This document shows, one piece after another, positions 7,142-16,451 of a stretch of 64,000 nucleotides of DNA. Location of the stretch: NCBI RefSeq assembly GCF_000512695.2, contig NZ_AZRW02000022.1, positions 26,243 through 90,242 on the forward strand. Direction: 5' to 3'. Position numbers and translations under genes: made by a program. This DNA is from Pseudomonas sp. QTF5 (lineage in GTDB: Bacteria; Pseudomonadota; Gammaproteobacteria; Pseudomonadales; Pseudomonadaceae). Within the stretch, counting starts at the first letter, position 1. The number at the start of each line of letters is the position of its first letter. A model generated the notes under the pieces. It had not been told where the DNA came from, ran no database searches, and saw nothing but the letters and a program-made list of their open reading frames with translations.

Positions 7142-8607
7142 CAATCTATTCCTAACTGATTCCAGATGGCATCGATCCGTTGGGTAACGGCTTCATCCTT
7201 GACGATGACCCGGCCCCACTCGCGAGTGGTTTCGCCCGGCCATTTATGCGTGGCATCGAGACCCATCTTCGAACCCAGGCCGGAGACCGGCGAGGCGAAG
7301 TCGAGGTAGTCGATCGGCGTGTTGTCGATCATCACCGTGTCACGCTTGGGGTCCATGCGCGTGGTAATGGCCCAGATCACGTCGTTCCAGTCCCGTGCGT
7401 TGATATCGTCGTCAGTGACGATAACGAACTTGGTGTACATGAACTGTCGCAAAAACGACCAGACACCGAGCATTACCCGCTTGGCATGCCCAGGATACGA
7501 CTTCTTCATGGTCACGATGGCCATGCGGTACGAGCAGCCTTCGGGCGGCAAGTAGAAGTCGGTGATCTCCGGAAACTGCTTTTGCAGGATAGGCACGAAC
7601 ACTTCGTTCAGCGCCACACCGAGAATCGCCGGCTCATCCGGTGGACGACCCGTGTAGGTGCTGTGGTAGATCGGTTTGATTCGGTGGGTGATACGCTCGA
7701 CGGTGAACACCGGGAAGCTGTCGACTTCGTTGTAGTAACCGGTGTGGTCGCCATACGGGCCTTCGTCGGCCATTTCTCCCGGATGGATCACGCCTTCGAG
7801 GATGATCTCGGCGGTGGCCGGCACTTGCAGGTCGTTGCCGCGGCATTTCACCAACTCGGTGCGATTGCCACGCAGCAGACCGGCGAAAGCGTATTCGGAG
7901 AGGCTGTCCGGCACCGGCGTCACGGCACCAAGAATCGTTGCCGGGTCAGCGCCCAAGGCCACAGAGACCGGAAACGGTTGGCCGGGGTGTTTCTCGCACC
8001 ACTCACGGTAATCCAGCGCGCCGCCCCGGTGGCTCAGCCAGCGCATGATCACCTTGTTGCGGCCGATCACTTGCTGACGGTAGATGCCGAGGTTCTGGCG
8101 ATCCTTGTTCGGACCTTTGGTGACGGTCAGGCCCCAGGTGATCAGCGGACCGACGTCGCCCGGCCAGCAGGTCTGTACCGGCAACATCGCCAGATCGACA
8201 TCGTCGCCTTCGATGACCACTTCCTGGCACACCGCGTCTTTTACGACTTTCGGCGCCATGGCAATGATCTTGCGGAAGATCGGCAGCTTGGACCAGGCGT
8301 CCTTCAAGCCCTTCGGCGGCTCGGGCTCCTTGAGGAACGCCAACAGCTTGCCGATTTCGCGCAACTCGCTGACCGCTTCTGCGCCCATGCCCAGCGCCAC
8401 GCGCTCGGGAGTGCCGAACAGGTTGCCGAGTACTGGAATGTCATAACCGGTAGGGTTTTCGAAAAGCAGCGCCGGGCCCTTGGCGCGCAACGTGCGATCG
8501 CAGACCTCGGTCATTTCGAGCACTGGGGACACTGGAACCTGGATGCGCTTGAGTTCGCCGCGCTTTTCCAGGCCGCTGATAAAGTCGCGCAAGTCGCGAT
8601 ACTGCAT
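7141..8607 (-). CDS. ubiD: 4-hydroxy-3-polyprenylbenzoate decarboxylase UbiD
   Basis: 488 residues, standard for UbiD, which decarboxylates the prenylated ring in ubiquinone synthesis using prenylated FMN made by UbiX. The full-length sequence from MQYRDLRDFISGLEKRGEL to the C-terminus matches the family, including the conserved GPYGDHTGYY segment and PPDEPAILGVALNEVFVP. It is the first gene of a two-gene unit with the reductase that follows. It lies downstream of rho on the same strand, but a terminator separates them. Confidence 0.96.
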   Translation of the reverse strand: MQYRDLRDFISGLEKRGELKRIQVPVSPVLEMTEVCDRTLRAKGPALLFENPTGYDIPVLGNLFGTPERVALGMGAEAVSELREIGKLLAFLKEPEPPKGLKDAWSKLPIFRKIIAMAPKVVKDAVCQEVVIEGDDVDLAMLPVQTCWPGDVGPLITWGLTVTKGPNKDRQNLGIYRQQVIGRNKVIMRWLSHRGGALDYREWCEKHPGQPFPVSVALGADPATILGAVTPVPDSLSEYAFAGLLRGNRTELVKCRGNDLQVPATAEIILEGVIHPGEMADEGPYGDHTGYYNEVDSFPVFTVERITHRIKPIYHSTYTGRPPDEPAILGVALNEVFVPILQKQFPEITDFYLPPEGCSYRMAIVTMKKSYPGHAKRVMLGVWSFLRQFMYTKFVIVTDDDINARDWNDVIWAITTRMDPKRDTVMIDNTPIDYLDFASPVSGLGSKMGLDATHKWPGETTREWGRVIVKDEAVTQRIDAIWNQLGID

Positions 8608-8707
8608 GCGTGAGCCTCGTGTTGGCCGTGGCGTTCGGGGCAGGCAGTTTAGCGCCGAACCCCTCTATTCAGAACCACGAACTGCCGGTTCATCAAAAAT
8701 CAGATAG

Positions 8708-8736
8708 CAAAAAGCCGGGTTTCCCCGGCTTTTGCT
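8708..8736 (-). terminator. Terminator of rho
   Basis: On the minus strand AAGCCGGGGAAACCCGGCTTTTT forms a GC-rich stem followed by T residues. It lies 14 bases after the rho stop. Confidence 0.85.
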
Positions 8737-8749
8737 GACTTTCTGCGAT

Positions 8750-10009
<1,260 letters not shown>

Positions 10010-10205
10010 ATAGGAATGACGTAATCATTTATGGAGGGGGGAAATTAAGCTTTTGGCTTAATGAGGCCGCGCCGCAGAGAAGGCGACAGGATCGCGTACT
10101 TATTCGAAAAGGAGTGCGTCGGCGACGGCTAGCAGGGGGCAGTGGAGAAACCAGTGCGGGGCCGAATGTACCACCTGAGTTTCGGAGCGTCTAGCCCTCA
10201 ATAAC

Positions 10206-10235
10206 GAAAAGGCCCCGCATTATGCGGGGCCTTTT
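10206..10235 (-). terminator. Terminator of trxA
   Basis: AAAAGGCCCCGCAT/ATGCGGGGCCTTTT is a perfect stem with A and T runs on both sides, 21 bases past the trxA stop. It would work on both strands. Confidence 0.88.
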
Positions 10236-10256
10236 CATGACGCTTTATAACAACGC

Positions 10257-10586
10257 TTAGATGTTGGCGTCGAGGAAAGCAGCCAGTTGCGACTTCGACA
10301 GCGCGCCAACCTTGGTGGCTTCGACGTTGCCGTTCTTGAACAGCATCAGCGTCGGGATACCACGTACGCCGTGCTTGGCCGGAGTTTCCTGGTTTTCGTC
10401 GATGTTCAGCTTGGCAACGGTCAGCTTGCCTTTGTAGGTTTCAGCAATTTCGTCCAGAACAGGAGCGATCATTTTGCAAGGGCCGCACCATTCAGCCCAG
10501 TAGTCGACCAGTACAGCGCCTTCGGCCTTGAGTACGTCGGCCTCGAAGCTAGCGTCGCTAACGTGTTTGATAAGATCGCTGCTCAT
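10257..10586 (-). CDS. trxA: Thioredoxin TrxA
   Basis: 109 residues with the redox active site WCGPC at 33–37 and the cis-proline segment RGIPTL further on. It keeps cytoplasmic proteins reduced and supplies electrons to ribonucleotide reductase and methionine sulfoxide reductases. The start has a GGAGACTTCC-type ribosome site. It lies upstream of rho in the same direction, as in other proteobacteria, but each has its own terminator. Confidence 0.98.
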   Translation of the reverse strand: MSSDLIKHVSDASFEADVLKAEGAVLVDYWAEWCGPCKMIAPVLDEIAETYKGKLTVAKLNIDENQETPAKHGVRGIPTLMLFKNGNVEATKVGALSKSQLAAFLDANI

Positions 10587-10706
10587 GGAAGTCTCCAGGT
10601 TGTAAGCAAAAAAACGTGGCCCATCATAGCCGCCCTTCCCCCGTTCAGGAAGCCGCAGATGATTGAGTCTCGCTATGGTGGCCCATGAGTTTGGGTATAG
10701 CTCAAG

Positions 10707-11414
10707 TCATGAGGTGGCGGGAGCGACGAAAGCAATTCCGGTGCGTAGGGCGGCGTTGCGCACATGCTCTTGCATAGCCTTCTGCGCGGCACCAGAGGCC
10801 CGACGAGCCAGCGCGCGGAGGATTTTACGGTGTTCCTGCCAGGTTTCCATGGCCCGTTCGGCCCGGATGAACGGTAGCTTCTGGCTCTCCAGAAAGATGT
10901 CGGCGCTGGCCGTCAGGATGCTCAGCATCGCCTGATTGCCGCTGGCCAGGAGAATGCGCCGGTGAAACTCGAAATCCAGTCGCGCCGCCGCATCGAAGTC
11001 GGCGGCGCGCAGTTCGTTGCGCATGGCGGCGACGTTGTCTTCCAGGGCATCGAGCTCATCGGTGCTCAGGGTCACGGCTGCCAGCCCGGCGGCAAAACCT
11101 TCCAGCGCGTAGCGCAACTGGAAGATGTCCAGCGGCGATGCCTGAGCCGCGAACGGCCAGCCCGGCGTCGCATCGCTGCGAGGCAGATCGACCGGTGACT
11201 GCACGAACACGCCCTTGCCCGGCTGGATACTGATCACGCCCAGTGCACTCAGCGACGACAATGCCTCACGCAATGACGCCCGACTGACCCCCAATTGCAC
11301 CGCCAGGTCCCGTTGCGAGGGCAAGGCATCCCCTGCCCCGAAACCTTGCTCGGTGATCAGCTTGCGGATGGCTTGCAGCGCCACTTCGGGTACGGCGCGG
11401 GAAATCGAGTTCAT
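10707..11414 (-). CDS. FadR/GntR-family transcriptional regulator (FCD type)
   Basis: The ATG at 11414 gives 235 residues, matching the family; longer readings add a non-conserved N-terminus. A winged helix-turn-helix occupies about residues 10–75 (LPSQRDLAVQLGVSRASLREALSSL), with the typical GKGVFV wing. The C-terminal FCD ligand domain (about 95–220) has the metal-binding-type pattern D...H in the FEFHRRI segment. It is divergent from the amino-acid ABC transporter across 257 bp, so it probably controls that transporter in response to its substrate or a breakdown product. The ligand is unknown. Confidence 0.9.
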   Translation of the reverse strand: MNSISRAVPEVALQAIRKLITEQGFGAGDALPSQRDLAVQLGVSRASLREALSSLSALGVISIQPGKGVFVQSPVDLPRSDATPGWPFAAQASPLDIFQLRYALEGFAAGLAAVTLSTDELDALEDNVAAMRNELRAADFDAAARLDFEFHRRILLASGNQAMLSILTASADIFLESQKLPFIRAERAMETWQEHRKILRALARRASGAAQKAMQEHVRNAALRTGIAFVAPATS

Positions 11415-11671
11415 GGTTTTTTCAGTCGAGACAGGCCAATGAGCGGCTAGTTGTAAAGCTATTCGCGACGCCCGGCAAGTCGTGCCCCATGGGGGTTCGG
11501 GAATTTTCACGGGTGCGCCATCAGGGTGCGAAATGCCACCCAACTGTTCAGACCAGTAAGACCGTACGACACCAGCAAAACCGTGGCCTGCGGCCCCCAA
11601 AAACCAATCTTGGCATGGCCCGTGCTCTGTCGATCCGCAGAAATCACTTCCCGCCGATCCGGAGATTTGCC

Positions 11672-12457
11672 ATGACCATGCGTTACAGCGTCCTCATCAA
11701 AGCCCTGTTCGCAAGCCTGATGCTGAGCCAGGCACCCGCCCACGCCGACGGTCTGGAGGATGTGGTCAAGCGCGGTACCCTCAAAGTCGCCGTGCCCCAG
11801 GACTTCCCGCCGTTCGGTTCGGTCGGCCCGGACATGAAACCGCGGGGCCTGGACATCGACACCGCCAAACTGCTGGCCGACCAGCTCAAGGTCAAACTCG
11901 AACTGACCCCGGTCAACAGCACCAACCGCATTCCGTTCCTGACCACCGGCAAAGTCGACCTGGTGATTTCCAGCCTCGGCAAGAACCCTGAGCGCGAAAA
12001 AGTCATCGACTTCTCCCGTGCCTACGCACCGTTCTACCTCGCCGTGTTCGGCCCGCCAGACGCCGCCATCAAGGGCCTGGACGATCTCAAGGGCAAAACC
12101 ATCAGCGTCACCCGTGGCGCCATCGAAGACATCGAACTGACCAAAGTCGCCCCCGAAGGCGCGACCATCAAACGCTTCGAAGACAACAACTCGACCATCG
12201 CCGCCTACCTCGCGGGGCAAGTCGACCTGATCGCCAGCGGCAACGTGGTGATGGTGGCGATCAGTGAGAAAAACCCGAAACGCGTGCCGGCGCTGAAAGT
12301 GAAGCTCAAGGATTCGCCGGTGTACGTCGGCGTTAACAAGAACGAGCCGGCGCTGCTGGGCAAGGTCAACGACATCCTCACCACCGCCAAGACTGACGGT
12401 GCGCTGGAAAAGAACGCGCAAACCTGGCTGAAAGAGCCGCTGCCGGCCGATCTCTGA
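11672..12457 (+). CDS. Polar amino-acid ABC transporter, periplasmic binding protein
   Basis: The ATG at 11672, with GGAG eight bases upstream, gives 261 residues; a longer reading would put the signal peptide inside the protein. The signal peptide is about residues 1–25 with a likely cut after APAHA. The mature part is a family 3 solute-binding protein with GTLKVAVPQDFPPFG at the start and the GLDIDTAKLLADQL and FSRAYAPFYLAVF segments. The ligand is not evident. It is the first gene of a four-gene importer operon. Confidence 0.9.
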   Translation: MTMRYSVLIKALFASLMLSQAPAHADGLEDVVKRGTLKVAVPQDFPPFGSVGPDMKPRGLDIDTAKLLADQLKVKLELTPVNSTNRIPFLTTGKVDLVISSLGKNPEREKVIDFSRAYAPFYLAVFGPPDAAIKGLDDLKGKTISVTRGAIEDIELTKVAPEGATIKRFEDNNSTIAAYLAGQVDLIASGNVVMVAISEKNPKRVPALKVKLKDSPVYVGVNKNEPALLGKVNDILTTAKTDGALEKNAQTWLKEPLPADL

Positions 12458-12479
12458 TCGTTCGCGCGGGAGACGATTT

Positions 12480-13160
12480 ATGGCTTATCAGTTCGATTTC
12501 TTGCCGGTGGTGGAAAACACCGACCTGCTGCTGCGCGGTGCGCTGTTCACCCTTGAGTTGACGGCCATTGGCGCGGTGCTCGGGGTCGGTCTGGGTATCG
12601 TCGGGGCACTGGTGCGGGCGTGGAACATCCGCCCGTTCGCCGGCATTTTCGGGGTTTACGTCGAGTTGATCCGCAACACCCCATTCCTGGTGCAGTTGTT
12701 TTTCATCTTCTTCGGTTTGCCGTCGCTGGGCCTGCAGATTTCCGAATGGCAGGCGGCGGTGCTGGCGATGGTGATCAACCTTGGCGCCTATTCGACCGAG
12801 ATCATCCGCGCCGGCATTCAAGCGATCCCCCGCGGGCAGCTGGAAGCCGCAGCTGCCCTGGCGATGTCTCGCTTCGAAGCCTTCCGCCACGTGGTTCTGT
12901 TGCCGGCGCTGGGCAAGGTCTGGCCGGCCCTGAGCAGCCAGATCATCATCGTGATGCTCGGCTCGGCGGTCTGTTCGCAGATTGCCACCGAAGAGCTGAG
13001 CTTCGCCGCCAACTTCATTCAATCGCGCAACTTCCGCGCCTTTGAAACCTATGCCCTGACCACACTGATCTACCTGTGCATGGCGCTGCTGATCCGCCAA
13101 TTGCTGAACTGGATCGGCCGGCGGTTTATATCAAGAAACAGCGCAAGGACCAGCCAATGA
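12480..13160 (+). CDS. Amino-acid ABC transporter permease 1
   Basis: 226 residues of the HisM/GlnP type, with about five membrane helices. The EAA-type coupling loop EAAAALAMSRFEAFRHVVLLP is seen at about residues 121–141; it contacts the ATPase. YVELIRNTPFLVQLFF is the conserved family N-terminal segment. The stop overlaps the start of the next permease (ATGA), so the two are translationally coupled and likely form a heterodimeric channel. Confidence 0.92.
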   Translation: MAYQFDFLPVVENTDLLLRGALFTLELTAIGAVLGVGLGIVGALVRAWNIRPFAGIFGVYVELIRNTPFLVQLFFIFFGLPSLGLQISEWQAAVLAMVINLGAYSTEIIRAGIQAIPRGQLEAAAALAMSRFEAFRHVVLLPALGKVWPALSSQIIIVMLGSAVCSQIATEELSFAANFIQSRNFRAFETYALTTLIYLCMALLIRQLLNWIGRRFISRNSARTSQ

Positions 13161-13807
13161 GCGATTTCACTTTCTGGGACATCCTGCGCAACCTGCTCAC
13201 GGGCCTGCAATGGACCCTGGCATTGTCGCTGGTGGCGTTCATCGGCGGTGGGCTGATCGGTTTGCTGGTCATGGTGATGCGGATTTCAAAAAAAACCCTG
13301 CCCAGCCACTTCGCCCGCACCTATATCGAACTGTTCCAGGGCACACCGCTATTGATGCAGCTGTTTCTGGTGTTCTTCGGCGTGGCGCTGGCCGGCTTGG
13401 AAATTTCACCGTGGATGGCCGCAGCGATTGCCCTGACGCTGTTCACCAGCGCCTATCTCGCGGAGATCTGGCGCGGCTGTGTCGACTCAATCCCCAACGG
13501 CCAGTGGGAAGCCTCGTCGAGCCTGGCGCTCAATCCGCTGGAGCAATTGCGTTACGTGATCCTGCCGCAAGCCCTGCGCATCGCCGTGGCGCCTACCGTG
13601 GGCTTCTCGGTGCAAGTGGTCAAAGGCACCGCCGTGACCTCGATCATCGGCTTCACCGAACTGACCAAGACCGGCGGCATGCTCGCCAACGCGACCTTCG
13701 AGCCCTTCATGGTCTACGGCCTGGTGGCGCTCGGTTACTTCCTGCTCTGCTATCCCTTGTCCCTCAGTGCGCGCTACCTGGAAAGGAGACTGCATGCCTC
13801 TGCTTAG
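13157..13807 (+). CDS. Amino-acid ABC transporter permease 2
   Basis: 216 residues, starting at the ATG at 13157 that overlaps the previous stop; reading further upstream is not needed. It has the same fold as permease 1, with YIELFQGTPLLMQLF near residue 56 and the coupling loop EASSSLALNPLEQLRYVILP. It overlaps the ATPase gene by 14 bp, again suggesting coupled translation. Confidence 0.92.
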   Translation: MSDFTFWDILRNLLTGLQWTLALSLVAFIGGGLIGLLVMVMRISKKTLPSHFARTYIELFQGTPLLMQLFLVFFGVALAGLEISPWMAAAIALTLFTSAYLAEIWRGCVDSIPNGQWEASSSLALNPLEQLRYVILPQALRIAVAPTVGFSVQVVKGTAVTSIIGFTELTKTGGMLANATFEPFMVYGLVALGYFLLCYPLSLSARYLERRLHASA

Positions 13808-14531
13808 AATTTCCGCCCTGCATAAATATTACGGCGACCACCATGTGCTCAAAGGCATCGACCTGAGTGTCGACGAAGGCCAGGTGGTGGCGATCATCGG
13901 CCGCAGTGGCTCGGGCAAATCCACTTTGCTGCGCACCCTCAATGGTCTGGAGTCGATCAATGACGGCGTGATCGAAGTCGATGGCGAATACCTCGACGCC
14001 GCCCGCGCTGACTTGCGCAGCCTGCGGCAGAAAGTCGGCATGGTGTTTCAGCAGTTCAATCTGTTTCCGCACCTGACCGTTGGCGAAAACGTCATGCTCG
14101 CGCCGCAAGTGGTGCAGAAAGTGCCGAAAGCCGAAGCCGCCGAACTGGCGCGGCAGATGCTGGAGCGGGTCGGGCTGGGGGAGAAGTTTGATGCGTTCCC
14201 GGATCGACTGTCTGGCGGCCAGCAACAGCGGGTGGCGATTGCTCGGGCGTTGGCCATGTCACCGAAAGTGCTGCTGTGTGACGAAATAACCTCGGCACTC
14301 GACCCGGAACTGGTCAATGAGGTGCTGAGCGTGGTTCGGCAACTGGCCAAGGAAGGCATGACGTTGATCATGGTCACCCATGAAATGCGCTTTGCCCGCG
14401 AGGTGGGGGATAAATTGGTGTTCATGCATCATGGCAAGGTGCATGAGGTGGGGGATCCGAAGGTATTGTTTGCCAATCCGCAGACGGCGGAGCTGGCGAA
14501 TTTCATTGGGACGGTTGAGGCGGTGGGCTGA
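13794..14531 (+). CDS. Amino-acid ABC transporter ATP-binding protein
   Basis: The ATG at 13794 with GGAGAC just upstream gives 245 residues. All nucleotide-binding motifs are present: Walker A GRSGSGKST at 36–44, a Q-loop in VFQQFNLFP, the signature LSGGQQQRVAIARAL, Walker B VLLCDEITSALDPE and the switch His in VTHEMRFA. It powers the two permeases beside it. It is the last gene of the operon; a REP pair lies directly after. Confidence 0.94.
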   Translation: MPLLRISALHKYYGDHHVLKGIDLSVDEGQVVAIIGRSGSGKSTLLRTLNGLESINDGVIEVDGEYLDAARADLRSLRQKVGMVFQQFNLFPHLTVGENVMLAPQVVQKVPKAEAAELARQMLERVGLGEKFDAFPDRLSGGQQQRVAIARALAMSPKVLLCDEITSALDPELVNEVLSVVRQLAKEGMTLIMVTHEMRFAREVGDKLVFMHHGKVHEVGDPKVLFANPQTAELANFIGTVEAVG

Positions 14532-14557
14532 GCGATTTTCAGTGGCTGACAGGCCGT

Positions 14558-14652
14558 CTTCGCGAGCAAGCCCGCTCCCACAGGGATTTTGCATTGCCTA
14601 TATTCCTGCGAACAACACCGAACCAATGTGGGAGCGGGCTTGCTCGCGAAGG
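14558..14652. repeat. REP pair (REPIN), GCGAGCAAGCCCGCTCCCAC family
   Basis: Inverted copies lie about 45 bp apart between the ABC operon and ppx. A half copy of another repeat (GATCGCAGCCTTCGACAGCT, 14690 on) follows. Confidence 0.9.
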
Positions 14653-14775
14653 GGCCATCCGCAACGCCGCAAGTGTCCCGTGGTAAAAGATCGCAGCCTT
14701 CGACAGCTCCTACGCGTTGGCGGCAGCGTTTGATCGTGGCAGGATGTCGAGGTTATCGACCGAGACCCCCTGACC

Positions 14776-16278
14776 ATGCCGCAATCCCAAGCCAAGAATC
14801 TGTCCCTGATCGCCGCAATCGACCTGGGCTCCAACAGCTTTCACATGGTCGTGGCCAAGGCCCAGAACGGCGAAATCCGGATTCTCGAACGTCTCGGGGA
14901 GAAGGTTCAGCTGGCCGCCGGCATCGACGAAGAGCGTCAACTCAGCGAAGAATCCATGCAGCGCGGGCTCGATTGCCTGAAGCGTTTCGCCCAACTGATC
15001 AGCGGTATGCCGCCCGGCACCGTGCGGATCGTCGGCACCAACGCCCTGCGCGAAGCCCGTAACCGCGCCGAATTCATCCGTCGCGCCGAAGAAATTCTTG
15101 GCCATCCGGTAGAAGTCATCTCCGGCCGTGAAGAAGCGCGTCTGATTTACCTCGGCGTCTCCCACACCCTCGCCGACACCCCGGGCAAGCGCCTGGTGGC
15201 CGACATCGGCGGCGGCAGTACTGAATTCATCATCGGCCAGCGCTTCGAACCGCTGCTGCGCGAAAGCCTGCAAATGGGCTGCGTCAGCTTCACCCAGCGC
15301 TATTTCAAGGATGGCAAGATCACCCCGGCCCGTTACGCCCAGGCGTACACCGCGGCGCGGTTGGAGATCATGAGCATCGAACACGCCCTGCACCGCCTGA
15401 CCTGGGATGAAGCCATCGGCTCCTCGGGCACCATTCGCGCCATTGGCCTGGCGCTGAAGGCCGGCGGGCATGGCACTGGCGAAGTGAATGCCGAAGGCCT
15501 GGCCTGGCTCAAGCGCAAGCTGTTCAAATTCGGCGATGTCGATAAAATCGATTTCGAAGGCATCAAGCCCGACCGTCGGGCGATCTTCCCCGCCGGGCTG
15601 GCGATTCTCGAAGCGATCTTCGACTCCCTCGAACTGCAGCGCATGGATCACTGTGAAGGCGCCCTGCGCGAAGGCGTGCTCTATGACCTGCTGGGCCGTC
15701 ATCATCACGAAGACGTCCGTGAGCGCACCCTCAGCTCGCTGATGGAGCGTTACCACGTTGACCTGGAACAAGCCGCGAGGGTCGAACGCAAGGCACTGCA
15801 CGCTTTCGATCAGGTGGCCGAAGACTGGGACCTGAATGACGGTGTCTGGCGCGAATTGCTGAGCTGGGCGGCCAAGGTCCATGAAGTGGGTCTGGACATC
15901 GCCCACTATCAGTACCACAAGCACGGCGCCTACCTGATCGAGCACTCGGACCTGGCCGGATTCTCCCGCGAAGACCAGCAAATGCTCGCGCTGCTGGTGC
16001 GGGGCCACCGACGCAACATTCCCAAAGACAAGTTCGCCGAATTCGGCGATGACGGCATCAGGCTGATTCGCCTGTGCGTGCTGCTGCGTTTTGCGATTCT
16101 GTTCCATCACATCCGCGGCACCCAGGAAATGCCACAAGTCGTGCTGCACGCCAACGGTGACAGCCTGGATGTGTTGTTTCCGGAGCACTGGCTGGACGAC
16201 AACCAGCTGACCCAGGCCGACTTCGCCATCGAAGCGGAATGGCTCACCCGTGTGGACATCGTGCTCAACGCCCGCTAA
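14776..16278 (+). CDS. ppx: Exopolyphosphatase
   Basis: 500 residues of the Ppx/GppA family. The ATPase-fold phosphate loops are visible: AIDLGSNSFHMVV at about 14–26 and DIGGGSTEF at about 141–149. The C-terminal half is the HD-like domain of long Ppx. The enzyme removes terminal phosphates from polyphosphate. It is convergent with ppk, the polyphosphate-making gene, an arrangement shared by Pseudomonas; enterics instead have ppk–ppx in one operon. Confidence 0.95.
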   Translation: MPQSQAKNLSLIAAIDLGSNSFHMVVAKAQNGEIRILERLGEKVQLAAGIDEERQLSEESMQRGLDCLKRFAQLISGMPPGTVRIVGTNALREARNRAEFIRRAEEILGHPVEVISGREEARLIYLGVSHTLADTPGKRLVADIGGGSTEFIIGQRFEPLLRESLQMGCVSFTQRYFKDGKITPARYAQAYTAARLEIMSIEHALHRLTWDEAIGSSGTIRAIGLALKAGGHGTGEVNAEGLAWLKRKLFKFGDVDKIDFEGIKPDRRAIFPAGLAILEAIFDSLELQRMDHCEGALREGVLYDLLGRHHHEDVRERTLSSLMERYHVDLEQAARVERKALHAFDQVAEDWDLNDGVWRELLSWAAKVHEVGLDIAHYQYHKHGAYLIEHSDLAGFSREDQQMLALLVRGHRRNIPKDKFAEFGDDGIRLIRLCVLLRFAILFHHIRGTQEMPQVVLHANGDSLDVLFPEHWLDDNQLTQADFAIEAEWLTRVDIVLNAR

Positions 16279-16282
16279 ACCC

Positions 16283-16377
16283 TGTGGCAAGGGAGCTTGC
16301 TCCCGCTGGGCTGCGAAGCGGCCCAAAAAAGAGGGACTGCTACGCAGTCCAACGGGAGCAAGCTCCCTCGCCACAAG
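16283..16377. repeat. Inverted repeat of the GGGAGCTTGCTCCC family
   Basis: TGTGGCAAGGGAGCTTGCTC at the left is matched in reverse by GAGCAAGCTCCCTCGCCACA at the right, with a smaller inverted repeat (GCTGCGAAGCGGC, ACTGCTACGCAGT) inside. The family differs from the GCGAGCAAGC repeats and recurs at 45420 and 49609. Confidence 0.85.
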
Positions 16378-16400
16378 TCATTCACCGCTCGGGCGGGAAC

Positions 16401-16434
16401 AAAAAAGGGCGATCCATATGGATCGCCCTTTTTG
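16401..16434. terminator. Bidirectional terminator between ppx and ppk
   Basis: AAAAAAGGGCGATCC and GGATCGCCCTTTTT form a perfect stem with A and T runs on either side, between two convergent genes. Confidence 0.88.
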
Positions 16435-16451
16435 TATCAACCGAATCTACG

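Noticed and set aside
7142..7144. TTG start for the ferredoxin-type reductase
   Set aside because: The next codon is an ATG that overlaps the ubiD stop as TGATG, a common coupling arrangement, so the ATG is preferred.
10010..10205. A riboswitch or small gene in the rho leader
   Set aside because: No conserved fold or convincing reading frame could be recognised; only a general role as rho leader and promoter is likely.
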